NCBI RefSeq assembly: GCF_003255815.1
Contig: NC_037689.1
Span: 23,585,700-23,649,699, forward strand
Length of the DNA stretch: 64,000 bases
From: Theropithecus gelada
Lineage: Eukaryota; Chordata; Mammalia; Primates; Cercopithecidae
Direction: 5' to 3'
The position numbers and the translations under genes are program-made. Below, in pieces: positions 49,128 to 63,217 of this stretch (position 1 is its first letter; every line of letters begins with the position of its first letter). The notes below the pieces were generated by a model. That model searched no databases. It was not told the DNA's origin and saw nothing but the letters and a program-made list of their open reading frames with translations.

Positions 49128-50066
49128 GTTATGGGTTGCATTACATCTCGCCAAAATATATGTTAAAGTCCTAAACCCCCAATATCTCCAAAAGTGGCCT
49201 TGTTTGGAAATGGGATTTTTGGAGATGTAGTTAGTTAAGATGAGGTCATACTAGAGTGGGACGGGACCTAAGTCCAAAGACCAATGTCCCTATAAGAAGA
49301 GAGATGTTTATTAAGAAAAATGTGTATGCTGCTAAAAATAAAATAGAAGAAAGGAAGAAGAAGAGGAAAGAATAATGAAGAAGAAGAAGAAGAAGAAGAA
49401 GAAGAAGAAGAAGAAGAAGAAGAAGAAGAAGAAGAAGAAGAAGAAGAAGAAGAAGAAGGAGAAGGAGAAGGAGGAGGAGGAGGAGGAGGAGGAGGAGGAG
49501 GAGGAGGAAAGAGGAGGAGGAGGGAGGAGGAGGAAGGAGGAGGAGGAGGAATAACGGGAAGAGGAGGAGGAGGAGGAGGAAGGAGAGAAATATGAGGGGG
49601 AGGACGGGAGGAAGAAGAAGGAAGAGGGAGAGGAGAAGGAAGGAGGAGGAGGGATAGGAAGGGGAGAGGAAGAGAAGAGGAGGGAGAGGAGAAGGAGGAG
49701 GAGGGAGAGGAAGAGGAGGGAGAGGAAGAAGGGTGGGGAGGAGGCGGAGAAGAAGGAGAAGAAGAAGAAAGAAGGAAAGAAATTTAGTCACAGAGACACA
49801 AGGGAAAACAACCATGTGAGGACAGGAAAGGCTGAGATAGGAGTGATAGATGCACCAGCCAAGGAACGCCCGCTACACTGGAGACCACCGAAAAACAGCA
49901 AGTGGCAAAGAATAATTCTTCCCTATGGGTTTCAAAAGGAGTCTGACCCTGATGAAAGTTTCACCTTGGACTTCTGGTCCCCAGAAATTTGAGACAATAA
50001 ATTTTCTGTTGTTGTAAGTCACAAGTTTGTAGAAATGTATTACACCAGCTCTAGAAAACTAATACA
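49128..50066 (+). mobile_element. Recurrent LTR family, plus strand, split by a purine tract
   Basis: The 5' half (GTTATGGGTTGCATTACATC, GTGGCCTTGTTTGGAAATGG, CCCTATAAGAAGAGAGATG) ends near 49310. The 3' half resumes at 49786 (TTAGTCACAGAGACACAAGG, GATGCACCAGCCAAGGAACG, CTTGGACTTCTGGTCCCCAG, CTCTAGAAAACTAATACAAG). The tract begins at the AAGAAGAG motif normal for this family. Confidence 0.87.
49330..49785 (+). repeat. (GAA)n/(GGA)n polypurine tract, ~455 bp
   Basis: A pure GAA block of about 27 triplets (49377-49458) is followed by GGA/GAG blocks and mixed purines. The plus strand is almost free of C and T. Leucine- or glutamate-rich frames across it are artefacts. Confidence 0.97.
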
Positions 50067-50120
50067 AGGCGGTTTGTTGACCAGAAACGTATAAATCCAT
50101 CATTAAAAGTGGAGTGACTA

Positions 50121-50330
50121 CCAGCCTGGGAAACACAGTGAGACCTTGCCTCTACCAACAATTTAAAACGTTAGCCAGGTGTGGTGGCATGTGTGTGGTT
50201 CCCAGCTACTTGGGACGCTGAGGCAGTAGGATCGCTGAAACCCAGGAATCTGAGGCTACAGTGAGCCATCATTGGACCACTGCACCACAGCCTGGGTGAC
50301 GGAGTGAAATCCTGTCTCACAAAAATAAAA
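50121..50330 (+). mobile_element. Alu: 5'-truncated AluJ-like element
   Basis: Starts within the left monomer (CCAGCCTGGGAAACACAGTG) and ends GAAATCCTGTCTCACAAAAA. GAGTGACTA at 50112-50120 and 50607-50615 brackets the element plus its long tail. Confidence 0.92.
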
Positions 50331-50606
50331 GGAAAGAAGAAAAAGGAAGAAGGAAGGAAGGAAGGGAGGAAGAAAGGGAGGGAAGGAGGGAGGGAGGGAG
50401 GGAGGGAGGAAGGGAGGAAGAAAGAGAAAAAGAGAAAGAAAGAAAGAAAGAGAAAATGAGAAAGAAAGAAAGAGAAAGGGAGGAAGGGAGGAAGGAAGGG
50501 GAAGAAAGAGAGAAAGAGAAGAAAAGAAAGGAAAGAAAGGAAGAGAAAAAAAGAGAAAAAAAAAGAGAAACAAAGGGAGGAAGGAAGGAAAAAGCAAAGC
50601 AAAGTT
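50331..50606 (+). repeat. Purine-rich expanded Alu tail, ~276 bp
   Basis: (GAAG), (GGGA) and (AAAG) repeats continue the Alu A-tail up to the 3' target-site duplication. The duplication after the tract shows that the tract grew from the Alu tail. Confidence 0.93.
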
Positions 50607-50615
50607 GAGTGACTA

Positions 50616-51430
50616 GAGTTTCTGTCCATTGGACCAATTCGGCACATTTTTGTACCTAGGACAATCCATGTCCATTTACTCGTGTTCTGTGAGACAGAGG
50701 AAGCCTGGACTGCTGATATCCTGCCATTGCTGGGCCTGAGCAGGGCTGTACCTGCTCTCATCATGGAATAAGCACTAAAGAAGCAAAGTTACAACAGAAG
50801 AGGTCCTCTACTGCAGGGCACCTTACATTGTAATCCTCCAGCATGGCAGCGAGTCAAAATCTCAAAAGATCTGAGTGCCTTCTGCATCACGTCCCCATAG
50901 GCTTCTAGTATTCATTTCACAACGGTACTGATGCTCTCCGTGGATGTTGAGTGAGTGGCTATGCATGCCAGTGATGGAACTGGTTCTGGTAGAAGCTTCT
51001 CTTTGACCGTCTAGAGGCACCGTTGCTTATCCATCAGGAAACGGAGGGAGGCACTGAGAATTTGAACTCAAGCTCTCGAGTTCTTCCATGCAGCTGTGTT
51101 TGTGTATTATCAAGTGCCGATTCATTGCCCAGTGGGACAGAGAAGATTCAGGCCTGGCCTGGTAGCATTACAGGGTGGGTGTGAAATGCCCCTTCTCTCC
51201 AGACCCACTGGACATGGGAAAGATTGTCAACAGTGGAGAAAGGTCACTGCATACATGCCTGTGAAGTCTAACTAACTGCCAGAGGCAGAATACGCTTTAC
51301 AGCAGAGAGCTTTCCAAGAAAGAAACATGGTCTTGGTGAATGTTCTCTGGGAGGCCGCTGATGGTGGGTTCTGAAGTGAGCGGAATTGCTTTGAAGAAGA
51401 CTCGTGGCCAGGCTGAGTTCAGGAGATGTC
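50616..51430. other. Low-repeat DNA, ~800 bp
   Basis: No recognised Alu, L1 or LTR. Possible MIR-like traces near 51035 (CATCAGGAAACGGAGGGAGG). No gene. Confidence 0.5.
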
Positions 51431-52085
<655 letters not shown>

Positions 52086-52131
52086 ACGAATAATTCACGT
52101 CAACCGCAGCACTCTCTGCTTTTCCTGAATA

Positions 52132-52305
52132 ACCTATTGTCTTGAGCAGGTTATGCGACCTTGGGTAGAGACTTGGCTCTCTTTAACCCTCCACTTCTCC
52201 TCTGTAAAATGAGAATGAATGATGGTTTCTCCGTATTTATTGAAGGGTTCCGACGAGGTAAAGCATGCAGCATACTTTGTCAATTCCAAAGCACTCTTCT
52301 GATAT
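52132..52305 (+). mobile_element. MIR: MIR element, plus strand
   Basis: TTGAGCAGGTTATGCGACCT, TTGGGTAGAGACTTGGCTCT, CTCTGTAAAATGAGAATGAA and GAGGTAAAGCATGCAGC follow the forward MIR order. Confidence 0.78.
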
Positions 52306-52344
52306 AAATTATAGCATCCCCGGATTCATTGTTTGAGTTGGTTT

Positions 52345-52616
52345 CTTTTTTAAAATGAATTTCTTTTGTATGTATTTAAGATGTGCAACGTGATTTTTTG
52401 ATATAGTGACATAGTGAAATGATTATAATTGTTAAGAAAATGAACACATCTATCATCTCACATATTTGTCTTTTTTTTGCAATAACAGTACCTTAAATCT
52501 ACTCTCCTAAAAAAATCCTAAATATAAAATATATTATAGTTCTTATATTTTGCATTTGATTTCTAGACTTATTCTATATCATCTTTAACAACCACTATTT
52601 TTTCTATTTCTACATA
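52345..52616 (-). mobile_element. L1: L1MA-like 3' UTR fragment, minus strand
   Basis: TATAGTGACATAGTGAAATG, AAAATGAACACATCTATCAT, CTCACATATTTGTC and TACCTTAAATCTACTCTCCT are reversed L1M 3' UTR landmarks. Confidence 0.75.
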
Positions 52617-52862
52617 TTTTCTTTCTTTTTTCTCTTTTTTCTTTCTTTTTCTTTCCTTCTTTCCTTCATTTTTCATTTTTTCTTTCCTTCTTTCTTTCCC
52701 TCCTTTCCTCCCTCCCTTGCTCCCTCCCTTCTTCCTTCCTACCTTCTTTCCTCCCTACCTCCCTACCTACCTCCCTTCCTTCCTTCCTGCCTGCCTCCCT
52801 CCCTGACTGCCTTCCTTTCTTTTTTATTCCCTTCTTTCTGCCTTCCTTTCATTCTCCTTTCA
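52617..52862 (+). repeat. Pyrimidine tract (TTTC/TTCC/CCTA/CTGC)n
   Basis: About 245 bases of mostly C/T sequence with CTACC and CTGCC variants, at the broken end of the L1 fragment. Confidence 0.93.
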
Positions 52863-53677
52863 TTTTTGTAGATTCTTTATATAAGTGAGATCCAATACTT
52901 TTAACTGAATGTGAGCATTTCTTTTACAAAATAAAATGTATGTTCAGACTTTTACTTAATCCATGCTAGTAAGAGCCTGGTTCAAAAATGAGCTGCAGGT
53001 TTTTTTCAAAGTGAATCACAATAGTTTCTGTGGAATAGGTGAAGTGAAAGACATTTTTAGAAAGTTTGCATCTTTTTGCACAGACTTTTAATGAAGGGGT
53101 TTATGTTTTCTGCTCTGTTTGTTTACTGAAAGCAAAAGAAGAAAAGTGAGTAAGGGATTATAAAAAGAAAGTGACTGAAAAATTCTGAAAATATCTGTTT
53201 TCATAAGATAAGAGCTTTATTCTAGTTCTGAAAGCATAATCATAGTCATCATTATCCTCATTTAAATAAAAACAGCTAGCTAGGCAACTTAGTCTCATTG
53301 AAATTCCTGAGATCTTCATTCTTTCTTGGTATTTGGCTGAAAAAAGAATAAGTTTATCTCATTCTTTTCCCAAAGTATAGCACAAGGTTAAGAGCCTGGA
53401 TTCGTGGCATGCATACCTGATGAGAGCACGTTATTACTTGGGGTGAAACTTCTTCGATTTGACTGGATGTAGTTATTTTCTTTTCCTTGCAATGGAAGCA
53501 AACTTTGGATTCTACCCGATAAAGGAACTTGGGTCTTCTTTAGGCATCAGGTGTGTTTTAAATGGATAGATTTAATAATAATTGATCCACCAATAATTGA
53601 TCTACTGGGCAATTATTTTCTAAATGTTTGTTTTCAAATTTAAAACAATGCCTCAAGTTTAGAAATGCCTCTCCTCG
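52863..53677. other. AT-rich low-repeat DNA
   Basis: About 800 bases. TTGATCCACCAATAATTGATC near 53582-53602 forms a small near-direct repeat. No gene or recognised element. Confidence 0.5.
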
Positions 53678-53981
<304 letters not shown>

Positions 53982-54417
53982 CCTCTCCTCTTCTAATCAC
54001 CTCCCATCCCACTCCCACTTCAAAGATGCTCATTCTGATTTTTCAGGGCTGGGTTCTGGGTTGGCAGGGCAGTCTTAAATGAGGATCTGAATGTAGGTGT
54101 ATTCCTGCAATTAGTCTCCATTGCCACTAGGAGGTGATGTGTACCGAGGTGTCCCTTTGAGTTGACTTGCCAAGACGACCAGGTGTAGGGTTAAGCATGA
54201 TTTTCCAAATGGAAGCTTCAGGAAAGCTGCAAAAGATACCTTATGCACTGTAATGCACAGCGTTTGATACTAAAACAGCATCTTAAACAATACATAGCAA
54301 GTGAAATTTCTCTCAGGCTTCCCTCACAAAGAGCAAGCCTTGCTTATGGTGACCCTGTTCTGTCCTATACCTTATCTCAGGCACTGTGAGCTGGGAATTA
54401 AAATTGTCTTTCCTTTT
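53982..54417. other. Low-repeat DNA
   Basis: About 430 bases, nothing recognised. Confidence 0.5.
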
Positions 54418-54704
<287 letters not shown>

Positions 54705-54711
54705 CTTCTTT

Positions 54712-55198
54712 ACATTTTAATTATGGCAAAATACATATAACATATCATTTACCGCTAGTGACATTCAGAACATTCCCCATGCTGTATAGCCATTACCTCC
54801 ATCTCCTTCCAGAACATTCTCATCACCGTAAATGGAGACCTTGGACCTATTAAGCACTCACTCCTCGTTCCTCCTTTTCCCAGCCCATAGAAACCCCTAA
54901 TTTACTTCCTGTCTCTAGGGATTCGTTCCTTCTGGACATTTCACATGAATGGAAGGACACAAGGTGTGGCTTATTTATATCTGACTTCATTTACTGAACA
55001 TAATGTTCTCAAGATATACTCACGTGGTAGCGTGTGTCCGGATTTCATTGCATTTGATGGCTGTGTCATATTCCACCGTATGGATAAACGGCATTTTGTT
55101 TCTCCGTTCACCTCTGGATGAACATTTGGGTTGTATTTACCGGTTGGTGATTGGGAAGAATGCTGCTATGAATAATCGGGTACGTATTTTTGTTTGAA
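54712..55198 (-). mobile_element. L1: L1M-like 3' region, minus strand
   Basis: TGGCAAAATACATATAACAT, TCCATCTCCTTCCAGAACAT, GGACATTTCACATGAATGGA, CATTGCATTTGATGGCTGTG and GGATGAACATTTGGGTTG follow the order of a reversed old L1 3' end. Frames are broken. Confidence 0.88.
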
Positions 55199-55204
55199 CC
55201 TTGG

Positions 55205-55563
55205 TGCTATGATCTGAACGTGTCTGTGTCCCCAAAGTTCGTATGAGGAAACCTAATACTCAAGGTGATAGTATTAAGAGGTGGAAGCTTTGGAAAGTGA
55301 TGAGGTCAAGAGAATGGAGGTTCTGTGGATGGGATAAGTGCTCTTATCAAAGGGACCCCAGAGAGCTCCTTTTGTTCCTTCTACCGTGCAAGGACACCGC
55401 AAGAAGGCGCCATCTATGAACCAGGAACTGGGTTCTTACCAGACACTGAACCTTCTGTGTCTTGATGTTGGACATCCAGGCTTCCAGAAATGTCAGCAAT
55501 AAACATCTGGTGTCCAAAAGTCACCCCGTCTATAGTATTTTGTTACAGCAATACACAAAAAGA
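55205..55563 (+). mobile_element. MLT1-like LTR, plus strand
   Basis: GTGTCTGTGTCCCCAAAGTT, GATAGTATTAAGAGGTGGAA, GGGACCCCAGAGAGCTCCTT, CAAGAAGGCGCCATCTATGA, CTTGATGTTGGACATCCAGG and GTCTATAGTATTTTGTTACA in order. Confidence 0.85.
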
Positions 55564-56462
55564 CAGTGGCCCCTGAAATCTCCCCTCATCACAGGGAGCC
55601 CTCTTCACCACAAAGGAGGCAAGATCTGAGGTCATCAGCCTCTCAACCAAGGGACTGAGCATTCTGATCTATGTTTTAATCTTTTGATCGAGCACATAAT
55701 TTCCGGCTGGGACTCTCGGTATAGCACAGGGAGAAATAAAGCGTGAACCATCATTACAAGCTCAGGGAGGGAGGGAGAAAGCACAAACCAGAGCTGTAAA
55801 ATCATCGAGCCAGCCCAACTGTTGGGAGATTGGGAATGTTTTGTGCATGGAGCGGAAAGAATTTCCTGCACAGGGTGGCTGCTTGGGCCAGGACTTCTCA
55901 GCATTGAGGATTTACAGAGCTGTTTCGTAGCTCAACTGACTTTCCATTCCAAGCACGTCTACAGAGAATGAAATCAAACAGCGGTGATGATGGGATCCCC
56001 AGGCCTGGGCAGCGATCTGATTAATTACTGACCAGGGAAGCTTCAGTAGCTTAATTGAATTGATTGGCAGAGTGCGTAGTCCTCCACCCCCTGGTCCCAG
56101 AGATCTTTATTGATGGTGTGCTGATCTTCCATGCCCGGAGGCTCGGGGTCCTGTGTCCAGCATTCCCCACCATGCTGCTGGATTTATGTCAACAGTGAGT
56201 TCTGCAGGCATACCTCTAAAACACAGTCTCAAAGTGTCTTCTGTTTTCAGGAACAAATACAACTTTTCTTCTCATATAAGTTGTATAATGAACATGAGCA
56301 TTGAATAAGGGATGGTGTGTGTGTGTGTGTGTGTGCACACATACATGTTTTATGTTGTGTGTTTTGTGCGTGTATGAGAGAGACACCATGGACACACTAG
56401 CTCCGTGAAAGGCCAGGACAGTGAGGCCTGGGCCATGGTCTGCTAAGGACCTGGTGTGGCCC
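55564..56462. other. Low-repeat DNA with homeodomain-type motifs and a TG repeat
   Basis: CTGATTAATTACTG, GCTTAATTGAATTG and TGATTGGCAG cluster at 56017-56069. A (TG)n run lies at 56312-56334. No gene seen; a conserved noncoding element is possible but unproven. Confidence 0.45.
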
Positions 56463-57862
56463 ACTAACTGTTATCACAAGTGGCCTGGGAGGTGTTCTGT
56501 TGTCCCCAGGGATTCACTGACCATCATCACAGGTGGCCTGCTGAGTTGGGGGACCCACTGACCACCATTGCTGGTGACCTTGGAGGTGACCTGTTGACCC
56601 CAGGGGCTCAATGATGGCCATTGCAGGAGGCCTGGGAGGTGGTCTGTTCACCCTAGGGGCTCACTGATGGCCATTGCTGGTGGCCTGGGAGATGGTCTGT
56701 TGACCCTGGGGACTCAGTGGTGACCATTGCAGGTGACTTGGGAGGTGGTCTGTTGACCCTGGGTACTCATTGATGACCATTACAGGCCTGGGAGGTGGTC
56801 TGTTGACCCTAGGGACTTGCTGATGGTCATTGCAGGTGGCCTGGGAGGTGGAGTGTTGAACCTGGGCGCTCATTGATGGCCATTGCAGGTGGCCTGGGAG
56901 ATGGTCTGTTGACCCTGGGGACTCACTGACCACCATTGCCGGTGGCCTTGGAGATGGTTTATTGACCCCGGGTCTCACTGACGGCCATTGCAGGTGACTT
57001 GGGAAGTGGTCTGTTGACCCTAGGGACTCGCTCATGGTCATTGCAGGTGGCCTGGGAGGTGGAGTGTTGAACCTGGGCGCTCACTGACGGGCATTGCTGG
57101 TGGTCTTGGAGATGGTCTGTTGACCCCGGGGGCTCACTGGTGACCATTGCAGGTGGCCTGGGAAGTGGTCTGTTGACCCTGGGGACTCACTGACGATCAT
57201 TGCAAATGACCTGGGAGGTGGTCTGTTGACCTGGGGACTCACTGACCACCATTGCCGGTGGCCTTGGAGATGGTTTGTTGACCCTGGGTCTCATTGATGG
57301 CCATTGCAAGTGGCCTGGGAGGTGATCTGTTGACCCTGGGGGCTCACTGACAGCCATTGCAGGTGGCCTGGGAGGTGATCTGTTGACCCTAGGGACTCGC
57401 TGATGGTCATTGCAGGTGGCCTGGAAGGTGGAGTGTTGAACCTGGGCGCTCCCTGACAGGCATTGCTGGTGGCCTTGAGATGGTCTGTTGACCCCAGGGA
57501 CTCACTGGTGACCATCGCAGGTGGCCTGGGAAGTGGTCTGTTGACCCTGGGGACTCACTGACGATCATTGCAAATGACCTGGGAGGTGATCTGTTGACTT
57601 GGGGACTCACTGACCACCATTGCCGGTGGCCTTGGAGATGGTTTGTTGACCCCAGGGGCTCACTGATGACCATTGCAGGTGGCCTGGGGGTGATCTGTTC
57701 AACCTGAGGACTCACTGACCACCACTGCCGGTGGCCTTGGAGATGGTTTGTTGACCCTGGGGGCTCACTGATGACCATTGCAGGTGGCCTGGGGGTGGCC
57801 TGTTGAAGCTGAGGGTTCACTGATGACCATTGCAGGTGGCCTGGGTGGTGGGCTATTGACTG
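56463..57862. repeat. 53-bp minisatellite, ~26 units
   Basis: Unit GGCCTGGGAGGTGGTCTGTT + GACCCTGGGGACTCACTGAT + GGCCATTGCAGGT. Units start at 57049, 57102 and 57155, for example. Variants include GGTGGAGTGTTGAACCTGGG and TTGGAGATGG. Longer-range repetition is visible: similar variant strings recur near 56.82, 57.04 and 57.41 kb. A CAGGTG hexamer is present in many units. Confidence 0.96.
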
Positions 57863-59736
<1,874 letters not shown>

Positions 59737-60147
59737 TATACGTCCAAAGACGGCATCTGAAAGACTTCAGGCTAAACCTACCTGGTGGAACAAAGTATTT
59801 TCTTCACTGTCATTTCCACGTGACAGGTACATTTAACACGGGTGTATTTCCCTCACAGTGAAATGGTTTTCACCATCTCAGGGAGAAAAGTCTTATTTCC
59901 TTTTTCGCTTTCTCCCCACATTTTCCCTTTCTTTCCTCTTCCACATAGAGCGTGAGACGTGTTCCAGGGGCCATGCTCTGTCACTCGCTCACTTCCCTTT
60001 AGTTTACAGAAAGACATCGTTCTACGAAAAAGAAAAATCTCACTTTTTGGTTTCTGACGTTTGCTTATCAGTTATTCTTGCAGATGTAGATTGCCAGATT
60101 TGTATATCTCAATGTATACTGGAAAATTTAAGAGAGATAAAAAGTAT
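59737..60147. other. Low-repeat DNA
   Basis: About 410 bases without a recognised repeat or gene. Confidence 0.5.
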
Positions 60148-60165
60148 AAAGAATAGTGAGTTTCA

Positions 60166-60640
<475 letters not shown>

Positions 60641-60656
60641 AAGAAGGGTGAGTTTA

Positions 60657-61376
60657 AAAGCTTCTGTACCTGCACACAACTTCAAGACAACATTGCAGTG
60701 TTATCTTCTTCACTTTCAGCCGGAAACTTAGCCAGGTGTGGTGGCAGGTGCCGCCTGGGGACCTGGATGGGGTCCTTTGAGAACATCAGGTTCTGTTTTC
60801 TGAGTTTCTGGTCTCCAGCCTAGCCTGTAGGCATTGGTTCCTCTGATGGGCAGTTTGTGCCTCTAGAAATCAGCCTTCTGCCTCCCATCCCCGCCCCGTC
60901 CCCATATCTCTGTGTGCTTGGCACACAGGAGGTGCAACATTTGGTACAGAAAATACGCACTGAAGCAAATGGAGTGAAATTGGGGGATTTGATAGAAGCA
61001 AATGGAGTCAAATTGGGGAATTGGATAAGCTTCCCATTTACACTGGGGATACTGGGACCAGATCCAAAACCAGCAGCATTGAAACAGCTGTGGAAGGAGC
61101 GTTCCAACAGTATTGAAACGGATTTGTGGACACCGAAGTCATGCACGCACTCCTCATGAGGAAATGCTGTTGCTGTCATTTAAATGTCTGCCTGACTTGG
61201 GTGTCTGCAAATATCCGTGAGTCTTATTCTCTACGTGGACACACAGACGGCCACCCGGATATCCCAGCCGTAGAAGAACCACCAAAAGCATCTTTGACCC
61301 ACATTGTTTATCTATTTATCTTGCCAGTCTTTTTGGGCAGAGGAAGGGGGCTCGCTTTGTTTAAAAAATTATTTGA
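60657..61376. other. Low-repeat DNA with an Alu scrap and a short tandem duplication
   Basis: GCCAGGTGTGGTGGCAGGTG at 60731-60750 is an isolated Alu fragment. GAAGCAAATGGAGT recurs 34 bp apart at 60962 and 60996. A 100-codon frame (60857-61159) spans the duplication but has no recognisable domain. Confidence 0.5.
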
Positions 61377-61462
61377 GGCCAGGCGCAGCGGCTCGCGCCT
61401 GTCACCCCAGCACTTTGGGAGGCCCAGGCGAGCGGATCGTCTGCGGTCAGGAGCTCGAGACC
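61377..61462 (+). mobile_element. Alu: Alu 5' fragment
   Basis: GGCCAGGCGCAGCGGCTCGC to GGAGCTCGAGACCAG, cut off after ~85 bp where a GATA repeat begins. Confidence 0.9.
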
Positions 61463-61505
61463 AGATAGATAGATGATAGATAGTAGATAGGTACATAGAT
61501 TGATG
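61463..61505 (+). repeat. (GATA)n microsatellite
   Basis: ATAGATAGATGATAGATAGT and variants directly fused to the truncated Alu. Confidence 0.9.
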
Positions 61506-62189
61506 TCATGTTGATTGACGGACGATAGAGCCATACACACTAAGGTGTGTACACACACATGTATAAACACACATTGGATATCCAGATGTATATATACAGA
61601 TGAACCGTATGCACAGACTCATGTACTCGCATGCCCCCCATTGCTGCGTCACTGCGTACATTTTCAGAAATCCACCTATTTCTGAGTCGAGGAAGAACCT
61701 GCTGTCCCAGGGGTAAAGGGGTGTGCTCCTCCAGGATGACACGCCACCCTGGTGTTGGCTCTTTCGGCCCCACACACAAACAAGAGGGCTTCCTATCCCA
61801 CCCCGTGGGTTGGGGTCCACACCCTCTTCAGTGAGTATCCTGGATTTCCTGGAGAGGCTCAGCCAGGCAGGAGGGGACCAGGAGGGGCACCGGCCATTCC
61901 TCCAGGGTGGTCCCCAAGAGGTGGGTGGTTCCAGCCTGAAAGATGCACCTGCAGGACCTGAGGGTTGAGTAGATGGTGTCACCTGAGGGGCAGAGGATGA
62001 CCAGCGTCCCTGGGTGGAGAGGGCTGCGTGGACACTGGGATCATGCCCTCAGCTGCCTGGTCACAGAGACTCTGGGTCCACCACGTTGAACCCCCACTGC
62101 CACGATGCCCTTCACCCTTGACACGAAAGTCCCTTCCTCACCTGAGCCCGCCAACTTCTCTGCATCCTCACTTCCTCATCTCTGCCCTC
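61506..62189. other. Low-repeat, GC-richer DNA
   Basis: No transposon recognised. Frames of 60-160 codons on both strands lack domains. No gene called. Confidence 0.5.
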
Positions 62190-62379
62190 AGTCTATCTAC
62201 TTATCTATTTATCTACTATCTATCTTTCTGTCTGTCTATCTATCTATCCATCCATCCATCCATCTATCATCTATCTATCCATCCATCCATCCATCCATCC
62301 ATCCATCCATCATCTATCTATCTATCCATCCATCCATCCATCATCTATCTATCCATCTATCATCTATCATCTATCTATC

Positions 62380-62426
<47 letters not shown>

Positions 62427-62464
62427 ATCTATCATCTATCTATCTGTCCATCTATCTATCTATC

Positions 62465-62502
<38 letters not shown>

Positions 62503-62704
62503 ATGTATCTGTCTATCTCTAGCTAGCTAGCTAGCTGGTTATGTATGTATCTATGTATCTATCATCTATATATCTATGTATATCTATGTATCTATTTATA
62601 TCTATCTATCTATCATCTATCATATCTACTATCTATCTATCTATCATCTATCTATCTATCTGTCTATCTGTCTGTCTATCTAGCTAGCTAGCTATATATG
62701 TGTG

Positions 62705-62747
<43 letters not shown>

Positions 62748-62790
62748 TTATCTCTCTCTCTCTCTTCTGTCTATCCATCCATATATCTAT
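62190..62790 (+). repeat. (CTAT)n/(CATC)n tetranucleotide satellite, ~600 bp
   Basis: Long runs of TATC and CATC with TCTG, GTAT and TAGC sub-blocks. The self-complementary AGCTAGCTAGCTAGCTGG (62521-62538) and TAGCTAGCTAGCTA (62681-62694) interrupt it. Ile/Tyr/Leu/Ser-rich frames are artefacts. Confidence 0.96.
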
Positions 62791-62892
62791 CATCAGTCAA
62801 TCAATCCTTTCATCTCTGTACCGCTCTATCCACGTATCTTAGCTATTTACTTTTCTCTCTCATCTTTCTCTATCTCTAACTCATTTATATAC
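62791..62892. other. Pyrimidine-rich spacer
   Basis: Degenerate TCTA/TCAA and TCTC sequence trailing off from the satellite. Confidence 0.6.
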
Positions 62893-63213
62893 AGTCATCC
62901 CTTGTTATCTGTGGGGGATTGGTTCCAGGACACTCGGCAGATAATAATAAAATTCATGGATGTGCCTGATATGAAATGGTGCAGTATTTTCATATTACCC
63001 ATGCGCATCCTTCCAAATACCTTCAATTGCCTCTATATTATGTATAATACTTAATACAATGTAAGTGCTACATAAATAGTTACTATACCATATTGTTCAG
63101 GGAATAATGATTTTAAAATTCTGTACATGTTCAGTACAGACGCATGTTTTTCCAAATCTTTTTTATCTGTGGTTGGTTGAATCCATGGATTTGGAAGCCA
63201 CAGATACAAACAG
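62893..63213 (+). mobile_element. Tigger-like nonautonomous DNA transposon
   Basis: Starts ACAGTCATCCCTTGTTATCT with GGGGGATTGGTTCCAGGACA. The interior has AATACTTAATACAATGTAAG, TTCAGGGAATAATGATTT and GTACATGTTCAGTACAGACG. The far end, GTGGTTGGTTGAATCCATGG with AGCCACAGATAC, reads back as the inverted terminal repeat. This fits a TcMar-Tigger-related MER family; the exact member is not resolved. Confidence 0.82.
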
Positions 63214-63217
63214 CCAA

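Noticed and set aside
49246..49815. Leucine-rich 189-codon frame
   Set aside because: Translation of the GAA/GGA purine tract on the other strand.
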